A DNA stretch of 64,000 bases from Hydra vulgaris (GCF_038396675.1 NC_088933.1:14865001-14929000); one strand, 5' to 3'; positions 40,045-52,851 are shown, numbered from the stretch's first letter. Notes: generated by a model not told the origin, from the letters alone. Numbers and translations: made by a program.

Positions 40045-41035
40045 TTTTTTCACACCCAGACATCACTCTTCAGCAATAATAAAAATTGGAAAATAGATTT
40101 TTATTGCTAAAGTGAGTAAATATTAGAAGTTACATTGATCTTCTTGCATTTGAACTTGTTTTTAAAACATTTTCAATAATATTGAATCTAACAAATGAAA
40201 TGATTGGTTTTTTTTCCATATTGTCATCGTTCGGAATAAAATCAACATTTTCAATCGATTTTTTTAAGCCTAATAAGTATTTTGGCCTGCAAATCTTAAA
40301 GCAGCTTGCAAAACTTAAATGCGGTAGTGGTAGAGTGCGCACTTAATATACAAGAGGCTCCGAGTTCGATTCCCAACACGACCCTGGTAGTACCGCGCTC
40401 AACTTGTTTCTCCGCGCAGCGACCTTGTTCGTCAAGATTCATGTTTCGGAGTTATAGAGTTGAGAGAGAGAGAGTTATAACCACAAGTAGCCTCCTCATC
40501 TGTAGTAGCCTACTTGGCCTTTGAGACGGTGAATTACAAAAAAAAAATAAAAAAAAATAAGCGTATTAAAATTCTAAACAGAAAATAAAATCAAAAAATT
40601 AGATACAAGGATACTTTCGTGTATTAAAAAGAAACATAGATGTATCCGAGATATATGTAGCAACATTAAAAATCTTTTATTTTACAGTAATATTTTATTA
40701 ACAGTTTTATAATTATTGTTAAATATTAAAAATCTTTTATTATACAGTAATATTTTATTAACAGTTTTAAAATTATTGTTCCAGAAAAGCCTGGCTGTTT
40801 CGTCACTTAATGAAAATAATATTGAAAAATTTTTTTTTTCAAGCAAAAAAAAAATTAAAACTCAAGTTAAATCGTTGGAACTAAAACTCTACCTTCACTA
40901 GTTTTTCTTAACTTCTTAACACATTTACAACTTTTTCTATCATCATCGTCAAGATTTACTAGAATTAGAAGCCACAACTTACAAAAAATAGCTACTTTCT
41001 CTTTTTCTTAAACTTCCAACTTGTTCAATAACAAT
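40045..41035 (+). repeat. Dispersed ~750-bp repeat, copy 2 (SINE-bearing)
   Basis: Same sequence as 35150-35905 with a ~240-bp SINE inserted at 40319 and an internal ~55-bp tandem duplication at about 40662-40785 (AAAAATCTTTTATTWTACAG twice). Confidence 0.8.
40319..40560 (+). mobile_element. tRNA-derived SINE
   Basis: Starts GCGGTAGTGGTAGAGTGCGC, with an A-box-like TGGTAGAGTGCG (40328-40339) and a B-box GAGTTCGATTCCC (40362-40374), i.e. an internal pol III promoter of tRNA origin. A ~130-bp body with (GA)n at about 40465 follows, then CTTTGAGACGGTGAATTAC and an A-rich tail to 40560. The corresponding site is empty in the repeat copy at 35.4 kb. The tRNA half does not fold into a complete cloverleaf by eye, so it is a SINE rather than a tRNA gene. 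Confidence 0.82.
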
Positions 41036-43310
41036 GTTATTACATAATAAATAGTTATAACACTACATATTAAATATTTATAACTACATATATAATATAT
41101 GTAGTTATAACTACACGTAAAATATATGTATATATATGTAGTATTATTATGAATATATGATGATATATAGTATATATATGTATATATGATATAAAGAATG
41201 TAAATTGCTTGTGATTTTTAATTTAAATAAAGCTCAGCTTTTAATTGCTAATGATGATCATTTACTTTAGCATGAACCATAGCAGATGCTAACTTTGCAA
41301 TAGATTGTATACGAAGTTTCCATGACAATACTAAAGTAGAAGACTCAGTAAAAATGTTGCTATTCATCAATATAAAAACATCAACAGCATTGTTATATTG
41401 CAATAATTATCAGCAGTAAACAACTGAGTTTTGTTTTGATTTAATTTAACAGCCATTTCAAGCTCCAAGTTGTTGCAAAAACAAGATCTGCTGCCAGTTG
41501 ATTACATTCTAAAGATAATGATTTTTTGTTAAGACCAGAGCTGTTTTGCTTGCAACTTAAATTAAGTTCAATTTAAAAATATTTAGTATAATTTATTTGT
41601 TTATTTATATTTGATAAACATCAACTGAGACACTCAATTTTTTGGTTATTTGGCATTGAGAATAAACTTCAAATTGAGGTTATTAAGTTTACATCTATTT
41701 TATTTTGATCAACTTTAAGCAAAAGTAAAAATTTAAGAAAACTTTCAATGTGGGTTTCAATGTAGGTTTCAATGTAGGTTTCAATGTAGGTTTCAAAGTA
41801 GGTTTCAATGTAGGTTGATTAAGGTTATTATGTAGAATTGTATTCATTAATATAAAACATCGATAAAAAATCAATCAAAAGCGAAGTACCAAGTTAAAAG
41901 AAAAAAAGGTCGAAAAATGAAACAATAGTTAAAAGAACTAGTTAAAACATTAAATAAATCGCTAACAATTTTTTGCAACTCTTTTTTTCGCCAAAAATAA
42001 CCAAAAACTATTATATTTTGAACATATTTTATTTCATTTTGTATTAGTTTTTGCTGTTTTTAAATTCGTTTTTTAGTTTTTGCTTTCATTGTGTAGTTTT
42101 TGTGTTTTACCTTTTCGTTTGCGTAAAATTTAAAGTCATTATTTGTGGTGTTGTTGCTAATTATTTTTATTTTTGTTCGCTATTGAGTGTTTTCATTTTT
42201 TTTTTTTTTTATCTTATTTTTTTATTATAGCTTAACCGTAATTATTATTATTTTTTAAAATTATTCTATTTGACGCATGCTTTTATTTATTATTATTGCT
42301 GTTGATTTTTTTTGCTTATTTAATTTAGGTGTCACTTCGATGACTAGTTTTTAACTACATGAGTGACACCTAGTTTTGTAAAATTATAAATAACTTGTAG
42401 TTTTTAAACTTTTAGTTGAATGAATGATTAAAAAAGTTAAAATTAAACCTATTTTTCAGATTTTCAGAAATGGTTTGATAACACTAGATAATTTTGAAAA
42501 TTCTGATATTGAACGAGTTAAGGCGATTTACTTCATAATCTTAATACACAAAAGATGGCATGTAAATAGCAAAAGAGCAAAGATATTTTAAATATTTATC
42601 TTGAATGTATTTATTAATGCAACTCATGATAATTAGTTTATTTTCCAACATTTTTTTTTATTTCCAGAGATCTTTGTTGTAACAGTTTATGGTAAATCTC
42701 AATGAGTTATAGGTGGAAAACATCACATATCTAAAAAATCAAAAATGCCTCATATATTTGATCACAAATTGAATGAAGTACCAGACCAGTATAAGTCTCT
42801 ATAAAAGTATATCTCTATAAATATAAGTCTCTATAAAAGCTTTGAAAATTATTTTTAAATTTTTATTTAATTAATAGATTTAAAAATAATCCTAAAAGCA
42901 TTTGGACTTTCATTCATCTTGTATCGACCATTTTTATACCATTTTTTATACCATATTATACCATATATTACTTTTATACCATAACTTATAAATTCCGTGC
43001 CGCGTAGAGTCTTAAAGACAAAAGTATGGCCATACAAATCATTAGATTTTCTTAGAATCTTCGGAAGAATGTAAGTGCGCTTATACTTTTGCAAACGTTT
43101 TAATTTTTATTTGTAACTCTTATTGTATTCTTAATAACTTAAAGATGATAAAAAAGAAACTTTTTTTTTTTGGAATAAATACTTTGTAATTGTGTTTTCT
43201 TTTGTTGTCAAATTAAAAAAAGAAGACCAATCAATCTTTTAATGTTTTCGAATGACACTCGTTTAAAGTTAACTAAGATAAAAATATATATTTAATTTCG
43301 AAATTATTAA
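41036..43310. other. Noncoding with short repeats, no gene seen
   Basis: Contains a 12-bp tandem repeat at 41743-41818 (GGTTTCAATGTA, six copies) and a fold-back at 42326-42372 with 11-bp arms TAGGTGTCACT/AGTGACACCTA. The rest is AT-rich; a 75-codon minus frame at 42867-43094 has no recognisable content. Confidence 0.55.
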
Positions 43311-43547
43311 AAAAATCGTAACAAAATAAACTGTCACTACTTGTCTGAAGATTGTGGAAACACATGAAATTCAAAGGAGCAATATTATAAACAATAATAT
43401 TTAGTTAAATCTTGGTACTGCGGCTAACAGTAAGATTGCTAATATTACACTACATAGCAATATTATAAATTATATTTCTACTTTGAGTTTCATGTGTTTC
43501 CACAATCTTCAGGCAAGTAGTAAAAATTTAATTTTGCTACGATTTTT
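43311..43547. mobile_element. ~237-bp MITE with ~63-bp inverted repeats
   Basis: Left arm begins AAAAATCGTARCAAAAT and includes CTGAAGATTGTGGAAACACA; the right arm is its reverse complement, ending ATTTTGCTACGATTTTT. The centre is AT-rich and noncoding. No unambiguous target duplication. Confidence 0.75.
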
Positions 43548-43877
43548 GAAGTAGACGTTACGGTTTGTATTTGTATTTTAAGCCGTTACGGGATTAAAAT
43601 GTGTAGCAGTTAGATTAATGTTAATATTAATTTGTTTTCAGTTATTTAATAGTTGTGAAATAGTTATAATTTTTAATGCTTATATAAAAAAATTCGTTTT
43701 TGTGATAACGTGCATTATTTATATATTAAAAAATATAAAATGAAAATTGATATAAAAATATAAATAGTATTATGAAGTATATTATTATAGCTATATAAGT
43801 GAGTATATTATTAGTTAGCTTAGAGATATATAAAGTAGAGTAATGTAGTTATTGCTAGTTTTTAGTTAGGTTTGTAG

Positions 43878-43878
<1 letters not shown>

Positions 43879-43945
<67 letters not shown>
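43879..43945. repeat. (TA)n microsatellite, left flank of EnSpm insertion
   Basis: TA repeat broken once by TTAT near 43917, running directly into the CACTC terminus of the EnSpm element. The other half of the tract resumes at 52208. Confidence 0.93.
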
Positions 43946-43948
<3 letters not shown>

Positions 43949-44515
43949 TCTAAAAAACATTGTGTTAAAACAACACAAGCTTGTGTGTTTCGCAACACAA
44001 AACTTTTGTCATATATGAACAACACAAGATGATGTTAATTCAACATAATGCCTTGTGTTAAAAAAACAACACAAGGCATTGTGTAGAAATTTATTTATAA
44101 TCTTGCATTTAATCGTAAATCTAATCTTTGGTTTATTTCTAGATCATAATACTCGTTTTAAGACATTCCATACTGCGCAATCTTGAACTAAATTACTAAA
44201 AAAAGCCGCGATGATTGTTAATTCAAGTTATAAATTTTAATAGAGGTATAATTTCATTTTATTGAAAACTTTGTTAAGAAATTGAATACAAAAAGTATAT
44301 TTAAAAATTTCATTTTAAGATCTGAACCAAATTTACATGATATATTAGTATATACTTTATCCATTTATTTTAAATAATATATTATGTAGTTTGAATATGA
44401 TATATTTTTAAAATTGAATAAAAATATATTTTTAACTTAAATAGTTTCACGAAAAATTTTTGCATAGGCAATTATATTAAGGCTTTGTTGATAAAAATGT
44501 TTCGAGCTGAATATA

Positions 44516-47500
44516 CTACATATGAAAAATCTCTTCGAATAATTTACGTGCTTTTGTGCTGGCAACAGATCCAGGCAGTTTATAAACTAATTCTTGAAAG
44601 AAATTATATAAAACTTGTATTTGCTTTGGATATTCAAGATTAAAAACGAAAAAAGACTTGAAGAGATAGTCAAAGGCAACAGAAACTTTCGAAGGTTTTA
44701 CTATAATTGCTTTTCCATCACACACAACGAAAAAAGACAATCCACACGACAAAATGAAAGGTTGTTGTCTTGCATTTGAGTGATTAAAAAATATTTCAAG
44801 AGTCTCGCCATCCTAAAAAAGTTTGATAAAAATTTTATGTTTGAAGTAAATCGAACAAATATTTAAAATAACAAGATATAGCAGATTGAACAGTAGTTAG
44901 TATAATTGAATTTTATACTTATTAAAAACAATATACTATTGGTATATTAATTATTATATAAGAAACTATTGAGATTTAAAAATAAATCTTACCTTTAGTT
45001 CTTCAATTAGGAAAACCATTGCTGCACTTGCTGAAACACGATATTTTTCCATAGTTGGCAAGAGATAAACAAGGGCCTTTAACGATTTTAGTACTAATGC
45101 ATCTAAACAAAATTATAAATTACACAGATAAAAACAAGATTTTATAAATATAACTCTTTCGTTTGAGATTTTCTGAAAATTATTTACCTGTATTGCTATT
45201 CCCTTCTGTATCTGTATCGCCTATACATGTCATTGCATTTGCCAGTCAGCTTGCAGTATGCAACTATTTGTTTAGAAATTTTTGTTTCCAATAAAACTGA
45301 ACATTTTCTACATAATTTTGATTAATGAATTTGAATTCATTATCTAACTGAATAGTACAAACAAATGCTACATTTTTTTTTTATATATAATGCAAAAATT
45401 TAACTTAAAAACTACACCTATAAAAAAAAATTTCTAGCAAAGAATGAAATTTTTACCAACAATGGAGTGTCCAAAAATCTTGGAAATTCCTCAAGTATCA
45501 TACTAGCTGTTGGCGAATCATTTTGGATCCATATTTGCCTGCATAAACGTGATTTGTTCATAAGTTCTACTATCTCATTTTTATTTCGGTCTGTATAAAT
45601 AAGATGCATCAATTTTATCTTTATTAGTTCATATTCTTCGTTGTTTATTTGCATTGAGCCATCTCCAACAGCAAAAAACTCATTACCTAACAATAAAAAA
45701 ATATTACAAAACAAATAATATTTTTAAAGAACACATAAAATATAAAACTATAAAAATAATATTTATACCTTATTATGTTAAAGTTGTATAAAACCTGTTT
45801 TACGTCCTTCCCTATTCGTAGGGGGAGTTTTGCAATTTTAAAAAAATGGCATTAACATGAGCATTAAAATGTTATGTGTTTAACTGTTAACGTGTGTTAA
45901 AACTTTTAATTTATTTTAAAATATTATATGTATCAATACAATTTTGTTATGAATTTATTGTTAATAAATGCTTTATAAAGTTATCAAATGTTAAAAAGTG
46001 TTTTTTATAAATTATCTAGAAAATTAAAATTATTCAATAAAAAAATTATAACTCTCCAATATAATTGTTCAACAAAAAAAAAATTAAAAAATTAACATAC
46101 TCTTTTTATTGCGAGAACTGTATTTTTTTATATCTGCTGGATAACGACGATAAATTTCTCTAAAACGATTAGTCAGAAAACCCTTTGATGTACCTGGACA
46201 GTAGTATAATTCCTATTTTGTAAAATACATATCTGTATTTAGAAGACAATAAAAAAACTTATCAAAATTAATCATATAACATTAAGTTTTGTGAACTAAG
46301 TAGTAAACAAACAAATGTTAATGGAAGATTTCTTTTTTAAAGTTTTGCTTAATTTAAGTACAAGTTATCACCACATTGAATTTTAATAAATACTGCAAGG
46401 GTAATTTGTTGAGACATAAAAGTTAGAATGAGGTCATGTAAACCTGGCGCAGTGATTGTGTTTTTCCTTAAATATAGGTTTCACATACTAGGTTCCATAA
46501 TAATAGTATAGACTACTACATAATTGAAAAAAACAAAAAAACTTACATGTCCATTTCCGCTTCGACATGCCCTAAACTTAAAAGTTGAAACAATACTTTT
46601 TGCCATGGCTAATTGATGCTCTGGTGGAGGATAGCTGTAGAAGTTATTAAAGTTTAATTTAAATATATACAAATATATAGTTAATTCATAAATGTTATTA
46701 GCTATCAATTATGTAATTATATTATATACATTTACATATATTATTATGTTACTTATTTAATTATGTAATTATGTCAATTATAATAGATTAAATTAACTAC
46801 ATGATATAATTAACATACATAATGGTACATAAATAATTTATTAACGTAATTACATAAACATGTATTATAATTATATATACTTATGAATACTATTATAAAA
46901 CTTACTTTCCGTAGCAATCAATTAAGTATGAGCAAGCTACTTTAACAAGAAGACGATGCAAGCGATCATCCATTACAGTCTTCTGTGCCTCAATAACGAT
47001 ACTACTTTTTAAAGGGTGATTTTTTATTGCATCCATTATTGACACAATCTAATAGATGATTTTTTAGTTTTATAAAGCTGTATAAAAAACTAAATTACAT
47101 AGAATCTTCTAGCAACCATATTTAATTTTTATTCAAAAACTCAGATGAAATATTAATAAAACCTGAAAATTTAAAAAAATATGTAAAAAATATATTTAAA
47201 TGAAATTAAATACAATAAACATAGATAAAATATAAATAAAGTTAAAATATAAATAAAGTTAAAATATAATAAAATAATAAAAAAGTATGCACCATCTTTT
47301 TTGAACCGCTTGATTTGTTACGTACAACAGGAGTTACCACAGATGTTTCTATAGTATATCATAGAGTAACTCATGTACCTAACTGTTACTATTTGCATGT
47401 CACATCAATAAAAAAATGACAAAAAAATACAATTTTTTTTATTAAAAATAAATTGAATTAACATACCAATCAGTCCCCCTCTTTGTGATTGAACAGACTT

Positions 47501-47695
47501 AGATTTTGAACTTGCTAAAGCTGCTTCTAATTACCGTCTCTTAAGAAGAGGTAGCACATTAGACAGATCTGTTTTAACGTTCAAAAACAACAAATCTTCT
47601 ATTGAACTAGCACCTAGCTCTACCAGAAGTGGTAAGAGACTATCAATATCTTCCACTGGAAGAGCTTTACTTAAGAAGTTATTAGTTTCATCCAT
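44516..47695 (-). pseudogene. EnSpm accessory gene, SAMD3-like, about nine exons
   Basis: Minus strand. The start at 47695 gives MDETNNFLSKALPVEDIDSL, a SAM-like N-terminus. Exons: 47695-47467, 47348-47293, 47048-46906, 46634-46547, 46212-46101, 45686-45457, one ending about 45187 (start unclear), 45102-44993 and 44812-44516. Almost all have good GT-AG signals (e.g. GTAAGT) and matching phases. Key segments are YPPPEHQLAMAKSIVSTFKF, ELYYCPGTSKGFLTNRFREI, DALVLKSLKALVYLLPTMEK and FVFNLEYPKQIQVLYNFFQE. These resemble fish proteins annotated as sterile alpha motif domain-containing 3-like. A TAA at 47531-47533 replaces an expected Gln codon, so this copy is probably non-functional. The role in transposition is not known to me. 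Confidence 0.7.
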
Positions 47696-48987
47696 TATTA
47701 TAAAAAACCTTTATTAAAAGTAAGAAAATTAATAAACATCATCAATGTTTGAACAAAAATTGCTTATTTAGAACAACATTATCAAAAATTATCTTAAATA
47801 ACAAGATGCCACTAAGATTTAAAAGTTTAGCCTTTTAAATTAAAAAAAAAACTATTGCTCATAATTTAAAAAATATATATATATTTTCCATGAGTTTTCT
47901 AAAAAAATCCCTGGGTTTTTCAGGTTTTGCCATAAGTTATTTCCAGCTATTCCAGGTTTTTCAGATTGAATGGTAACCCTGAATAAACACAAAAATATTT
48001 CAAAATGAATTCATAATTAAGAAAAAAAAGAAGGTAAATATTTCATTATGATAATTTTGTTTCATCAATAATAAAATCAAATCAATAACAAAAATTAAAA
48101 ATTATTGTAATATATCCAGGTTAATATATTCATGTCTTGTTATAACAAAACTTTCTTCAGAATACTTTCTGAAGCCAGTTGACAATGACAGTACATGAGA
48201 ATCAAATAAATTGTTTATTGTAACAACTTTATATTTAGATGTTTTACATACATTATAGCCAGCAATATGAGCATCATAGTGTTTAGTAAAATAAATTTCA
48301 ACTATAAATGTGCATTCATTTTCACAGACAAGTAGATACAGAATCTTTCCAAAACGTGGGAGACTAAGTTTGGTTATCCCTAAAACTACAATAAAGTCTG
48401 GCATGTACTTTACACCATCTTTGATAACATAATTTGCACAAAAACATTCTTCATATTGTGGAATTTCACTAAAAACAGATATTGGCAATGGTAAGCAAGC
48501 AGACATAATTTCAAGACCAGGACCTACTTCTATACTAAGTATACTTGCAAAATTTGACAAATTGTAATTATAATTGTTGACGCCATGCAATACTTTTGCA
48601 AACATTTTTAAAGTTGTGCAAAATGTGTTATTGCTCCTTTGCAGGGGCATGTTTTCCTTCAAATTCCATACACCAATAACTTGGAGAAGGTCCCAGTTGT
48701 AACATTTTTGTAGGATAATGAATAAGAAAATGTTGTTTTGGAATAACAGTATGTTTACAGAAAATATTTCTGTAAACATATTGTGATGAACGCTAATCAT
48801 CTCTGTTTAATAAGTTATTAAATGAACAGTCAATTTTGGAGCAAAGACTATTCCACATATTTCCATTAGTAATTGAATTAAATGAAAATACTGGTTATCA
48901 GTTTCTACAACATCACCACGCAACAAACAAAAAAACCTTCCTAAACACCAACTTTGTGTTGCATTTATACCTAACCTTTTGTCTTTA

Positions 48988-50275
48988 ACGGGTGATGCGG
49001 AAGTTATCGGACAAAACAAAAAAGTCAATAACTTATTTATAAATAAAAAAACAAACTACTGTTATATTTTTTTTAAATAAAGCATTTATCTTTTAATTTT
49101 AATAATTTTTTATGTTAAAAAACACCACCATCTGCAATTGATCTCAATTTTGCTCTGACGCCTTTAATATGCAACTGTAAAAAGTTTAAATCAATTTCTT
49201 GCAGTTTTAGTTTAATGCGATCAATCAAAACCTGCTATGTTGAAGCTTGCCAATCTCCCTCGTAAACCTTCTGTGCCAAATGTCCCCAAAAATTTTCAAT
49301 TGGTCGCGCTTCAGGCACATATGGGGGATTGGATTCTTTATCAACGTAATAGACATATTGGTCCATCCAATTTAGAGAATCTTTAGAATAATGAGAACTT
49401 GCTAAATCTGGCCAAAATAAATAGTTACAGTCTCCATGATACTTGTGAATAAATCGAAGAAGTCGTTTTTCTAAACATTCATTAATATAGATTGATGAAT
49501 TGATCGCTACAGCCTTGGAAGTGCGAAACAATGGCTCGGACATACCACGGTCAGATATGGCTATCCACATTAATAATTTCTTTGGAAATTTCTCTTTTCC
49601 TATAAAACAAACACCTTCTGGACATGTCTTTTTGTTGTTTGTGTAGTATCCAGAATTTCCAGGCATGTTGTCCCCTGCAAAACAAAAGTATTTTTCGTCA
49701 TCGATGACTAGAAGCGATTTTGTGTTATAGAGTTTGTTAACTAGTTTCCTACTTTTTTTCTTTGCCTTTATTTGTTGTTCTATAGTGTATTTTGGAGTCT
49801 TTTCACGTTTTCTATATTTAATATTCATTTTTTTAACTGACGATTAATTGTCGATTGATTTACACCGAATTTAATAGCTATTTTTCTCTGACTGACCCAT
49901 TTTCGATTGTTGACAAGTCTCATTAATTCGGCTTTCTTTTCTCTAGTCCAGGATGTCGGACGACCAGGGTGCTTTCTATCAGAAAGCGATTGAACAGTTT
50001 CAAGTCTTTTTAGGTTATCATATATTGTACTTCGAGCAAATCCTTCTTTTTCAAAATGATTTACGATTATTAGGTTTATTTACAAAAAACATTTTTAGTC
50101 GCTTTCGAAAAGATTCTCGTTCAGCTGCATTTAACCTCATTTTAAATAATTGTGTTTCAAATATTAAAGTTTATATTTTATAGAACGTTTATGCCTACGC
50201 ATAAAACCACAAAAACTAATTATTATGCTCAAATAATGAAATTAGGATTTGTCCGATAACTTCCGCATCACCCAT
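48988..50275 (-). mobile_element. 1,288-bp mariner-type element nested in the EnSpm transposase
   Basis: Termini AYGGGTGATGCGGAAGTTAT on both sides, with a further GGAC AAA shared inward, flanked by TA at 48986-48987 and 50276-50277. Typical mariner length. It splits the EnSpm transposase coding sequence, so it arrived later. Confidence 0.88.
49130..50140 (-). pseudogene. Tc1/mariner transposase with D36E spacing
   Basis: Starts at about 50140 with MRLNAAERESFRKRLKMFF. One frameshift near 50070 precedes NHFEKEGFARSTIYDNLKRL, an HTH, a PGRPTSWT hook, WVSQRKIAIKFGVNQSTINR (second HTH) and the catalytic domain. Candidate catalytic residues: first D in LLVIDDEKYFCF, second D in FWPDLASSHYS, and E in PEARPIENFW. 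There are 36 residues between the second D and the E, not the usual 34. An in-frame TAG at 49235 truncates about 35 C-terminal residues (RIKLKLQEIDLNFL...). Disabled by one shift and one stop, otherwise nearly complete. Confidence 0.85.
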
Positions 50276-52207
50276 TAGAAACAAGTTTTTCACGTGTTAT
50301 TGGCAATGGCCTATTTTTTTTATCAATGCCAAAATAAAAGGTTTGCAGTCGGCCATTGAATTCGTCAATAGTCAACAGGCAATGAATTAGTAATAAGCGA
50401 TGAAGAACAATTTTTAATTCATACTGTAAACAACCTTCAAGTATATCATGCATTGAATCTGGGCAAATGTTCTCAGGAACAGAAAAATACTGAAGCTCTG
50501 ACAAGGGATTTTGTTTATATACACCAGACAATTTATTACTATCAGCATCACCAAAAAGTGCTTGATAATCTGCAATGTGATGTTCCTTAGTTCTTAAGTC
50601 TAAATCTTCTTCATAAAAAGTGTGTTGCATTTGTTCTTTTGTTGTATAGCAGTAATGGCAGCTCTTATTAGCATTAAAGTTTGAACTAAATCCAAAAAAT
50701 TGGTGCAATTCAAGATTGTCCCCAGACCACAAAACTACTGCACCATATATGCAAACGTAACTTCCGTTTATATACAATTTAACTCCTTTCTCTAGAACTA
50801 CCAAGTCCTTTATTAATCATTTTAAAAGTTTTTCATATCCATACTTTGCAACATCAGCTGCAAAACAATAATTTACTGGATATATGTTGGCCAATTTAGA
50901 GCATCTCTTTGTGTTAACATTTTTTATGGAAAAATAAACAGCACAAACTTTGTGAACTTTAGTTTTTCAACCTAAAGGGTTTACTGTTTCAAAATCATCA
51001 CAGTATAGTTGCAGCTGAAGAGCAACTGGATGTTTTTGATATAATGGGTGATTTTTATATTGTTCTGCATCCCTATAACAAGTTAATTTATTTAATTTTG
51101 TATAAATGTTATTATCTATTTTATCAACTGTGTGCTTAGAAATCACCATAGAAAAAGTTTTTAGTATAGGAATATACTGCATAGTTTCATGTACATAACT
51201 TATCACATTACTTCTAGAAATTTTATGACGCATTTCAGATCTGAACCCAACAGTTTTTTTAATAGGTACAACCATCCCTTTTTGTTGTAATTGTTTTCTT
51301 TGCAAGCATGTAGATGTAATTAAACTACATTTTACACAATCACATTCAATGTTGTTTAAGACATTGTTTACTCTACTAGCGACTGTTTCTTCAATGTGCA
51401 TTGTTTTTTGTACACTTTTAATTACAGTGGATAAAATATTTTGAATACTTTTACCTACATACTGAATTACAACTTCACTTGTGTTACGGCATCTGAGAGT
51501 CATTAAAACATCTATAATCATTTCTTTTATCTTTTCCCCATTTAATGCACTTGAACAAATATTATGAATGAAATCTTTATTAATATGTGCTGATGTATAA
51601 TTTATGATAATAACCTTGCTGATCTATTTGCTCACCATAGCTTTCCACAGGAGAAATATTTATACTTTCATATTCCAGACAAGGATCACTTGGATGCTTT
51701 CTATATAAATGAATTTTAAGGGCATGGACACTGTCATATGTTCTGCAACAACCACCTTGTCTGCAAGGAATTTTACAAATTTGTGTTGAAGAAATACCAT
51801 GGCGATAATGAAAATGTTTCAAAAGATCACTTACTGTCTCCAATGATACTAAAACGGACTCACAAAATACACAAAAATAACCCATTTTTTATAGTTAATA
51901 TTGATGAAGATATTGTAAGTAATTAAATACAAACTAAAAATTATAAATCTTATTTCGAAAAAGCAGTATTGTAAATTTAAAAAATCTGTTATATGAAAAT
52001 AATACAAATTCCATGAGGTTTTACGCACGCGTATCTTGAGACTTCTTTAACACAAGACTTGTGTCAGCAAGAAAATAGCAAAATATTTTAGCTTCCAGGA
52101 AACGCATGCGCTTTTAAATCATATTTTTTTAATTTAACACAAAGTTGTGTTAAATGAAAGCAACACAAGATGAAGTGTTGCTTTTCAACATAAGGTTTTT
52201 TACAGTG

Positions 52208-52498
<291 letters not shown>

Positions 52499-52851
52499 TT
52501 AAGTTTACGGTATGATGCGTATATTAAAGATTTTAGTCCAAATTTGAAAGTCCAAAAGTAAAACTGTAATACGTAAAAAAAAAAGTAAAACTATTTTCTC
52601 TTTTAATTAGTTTCAGTTTTTTTTTATATCAATTTACCATATTCATATCATATATCAATAATATAACTGATATATGGTATGAATATTCTCAGAAAACAAT
52701 GAGTTTTGATTAAAAAAAATGAAATAAGAACTCGGTTGATGTCAGATTTCAATAATCATACGTAATCAAATTTTTATGTATATGTTCATATGCCATTCAT
52801 TAATAGCGCGAAGGTTATCTAAACTTATCATTTGTGTAAAAAAGTGTTAAA

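Larger units (their letters stand above)
48102..51885 (-). pseudogene. EnSpm/CACTA transposase, zinc-finger N-terminus, interrupted
   Basis: Starts at 51885 with two C2H2-like fingers (FCVFCESVLV...HFHYRHG and CRTYDSVHALKIHLYRKH). A shift near 51615 leads to the frame of IDVLMTLRCRNTSEVVIQYV and ALQLQLYCDDFETVNPLG. That frame continues through two in-frame TGA codons (ending at 50967 and at about 50819) to LYINGSYVCIYGAVVLWSGD, SCHYCYTTKEQ and the catalytic-type CPDSMHDILEGCLQYE. The mariner interrupts after PITREKLVSN. Coding resumes at 48984 with KDKRLGINATQSWCLGRFFC and IVFAPKL. After another shift it runs PKQHFLIHYPTKM to a C-terminus with FIVVLGITKLSLPRFGKILY (48600-48102). It would move the element if intact. 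Confidence 0.78.
43946..52207 (-). mobile_element. 8.26-kb EnSpm/CACTA transposon with two genes
   Basis: Ends CACTCTAAAAAACATTGTGT (left) and CACTGTAAAAAACCTTATGT (right, inverted). Both are followed inward by several AACACAA/TTGTGTT motifs, eight within 43946-44085 and more at 52048-52190, as expected of CACTA subterminal binding sites. It is flanked by TA on each side within a (TA)n microsatellite. Both genes read on the minus strand: transposase 51885-48102, then an accessory multi-exon gene 47695-44516. A mariner is nested at 48988-50275. Confidence 0.85.

Noticed and set aside
40321..40385. Functional tRNA gene
   Set aside because: A and B boxes are present but no full cloverleaf pairing is seen, and a SINE body plus A-rich tail follows; the site is empty in the paralogous repeat copy.
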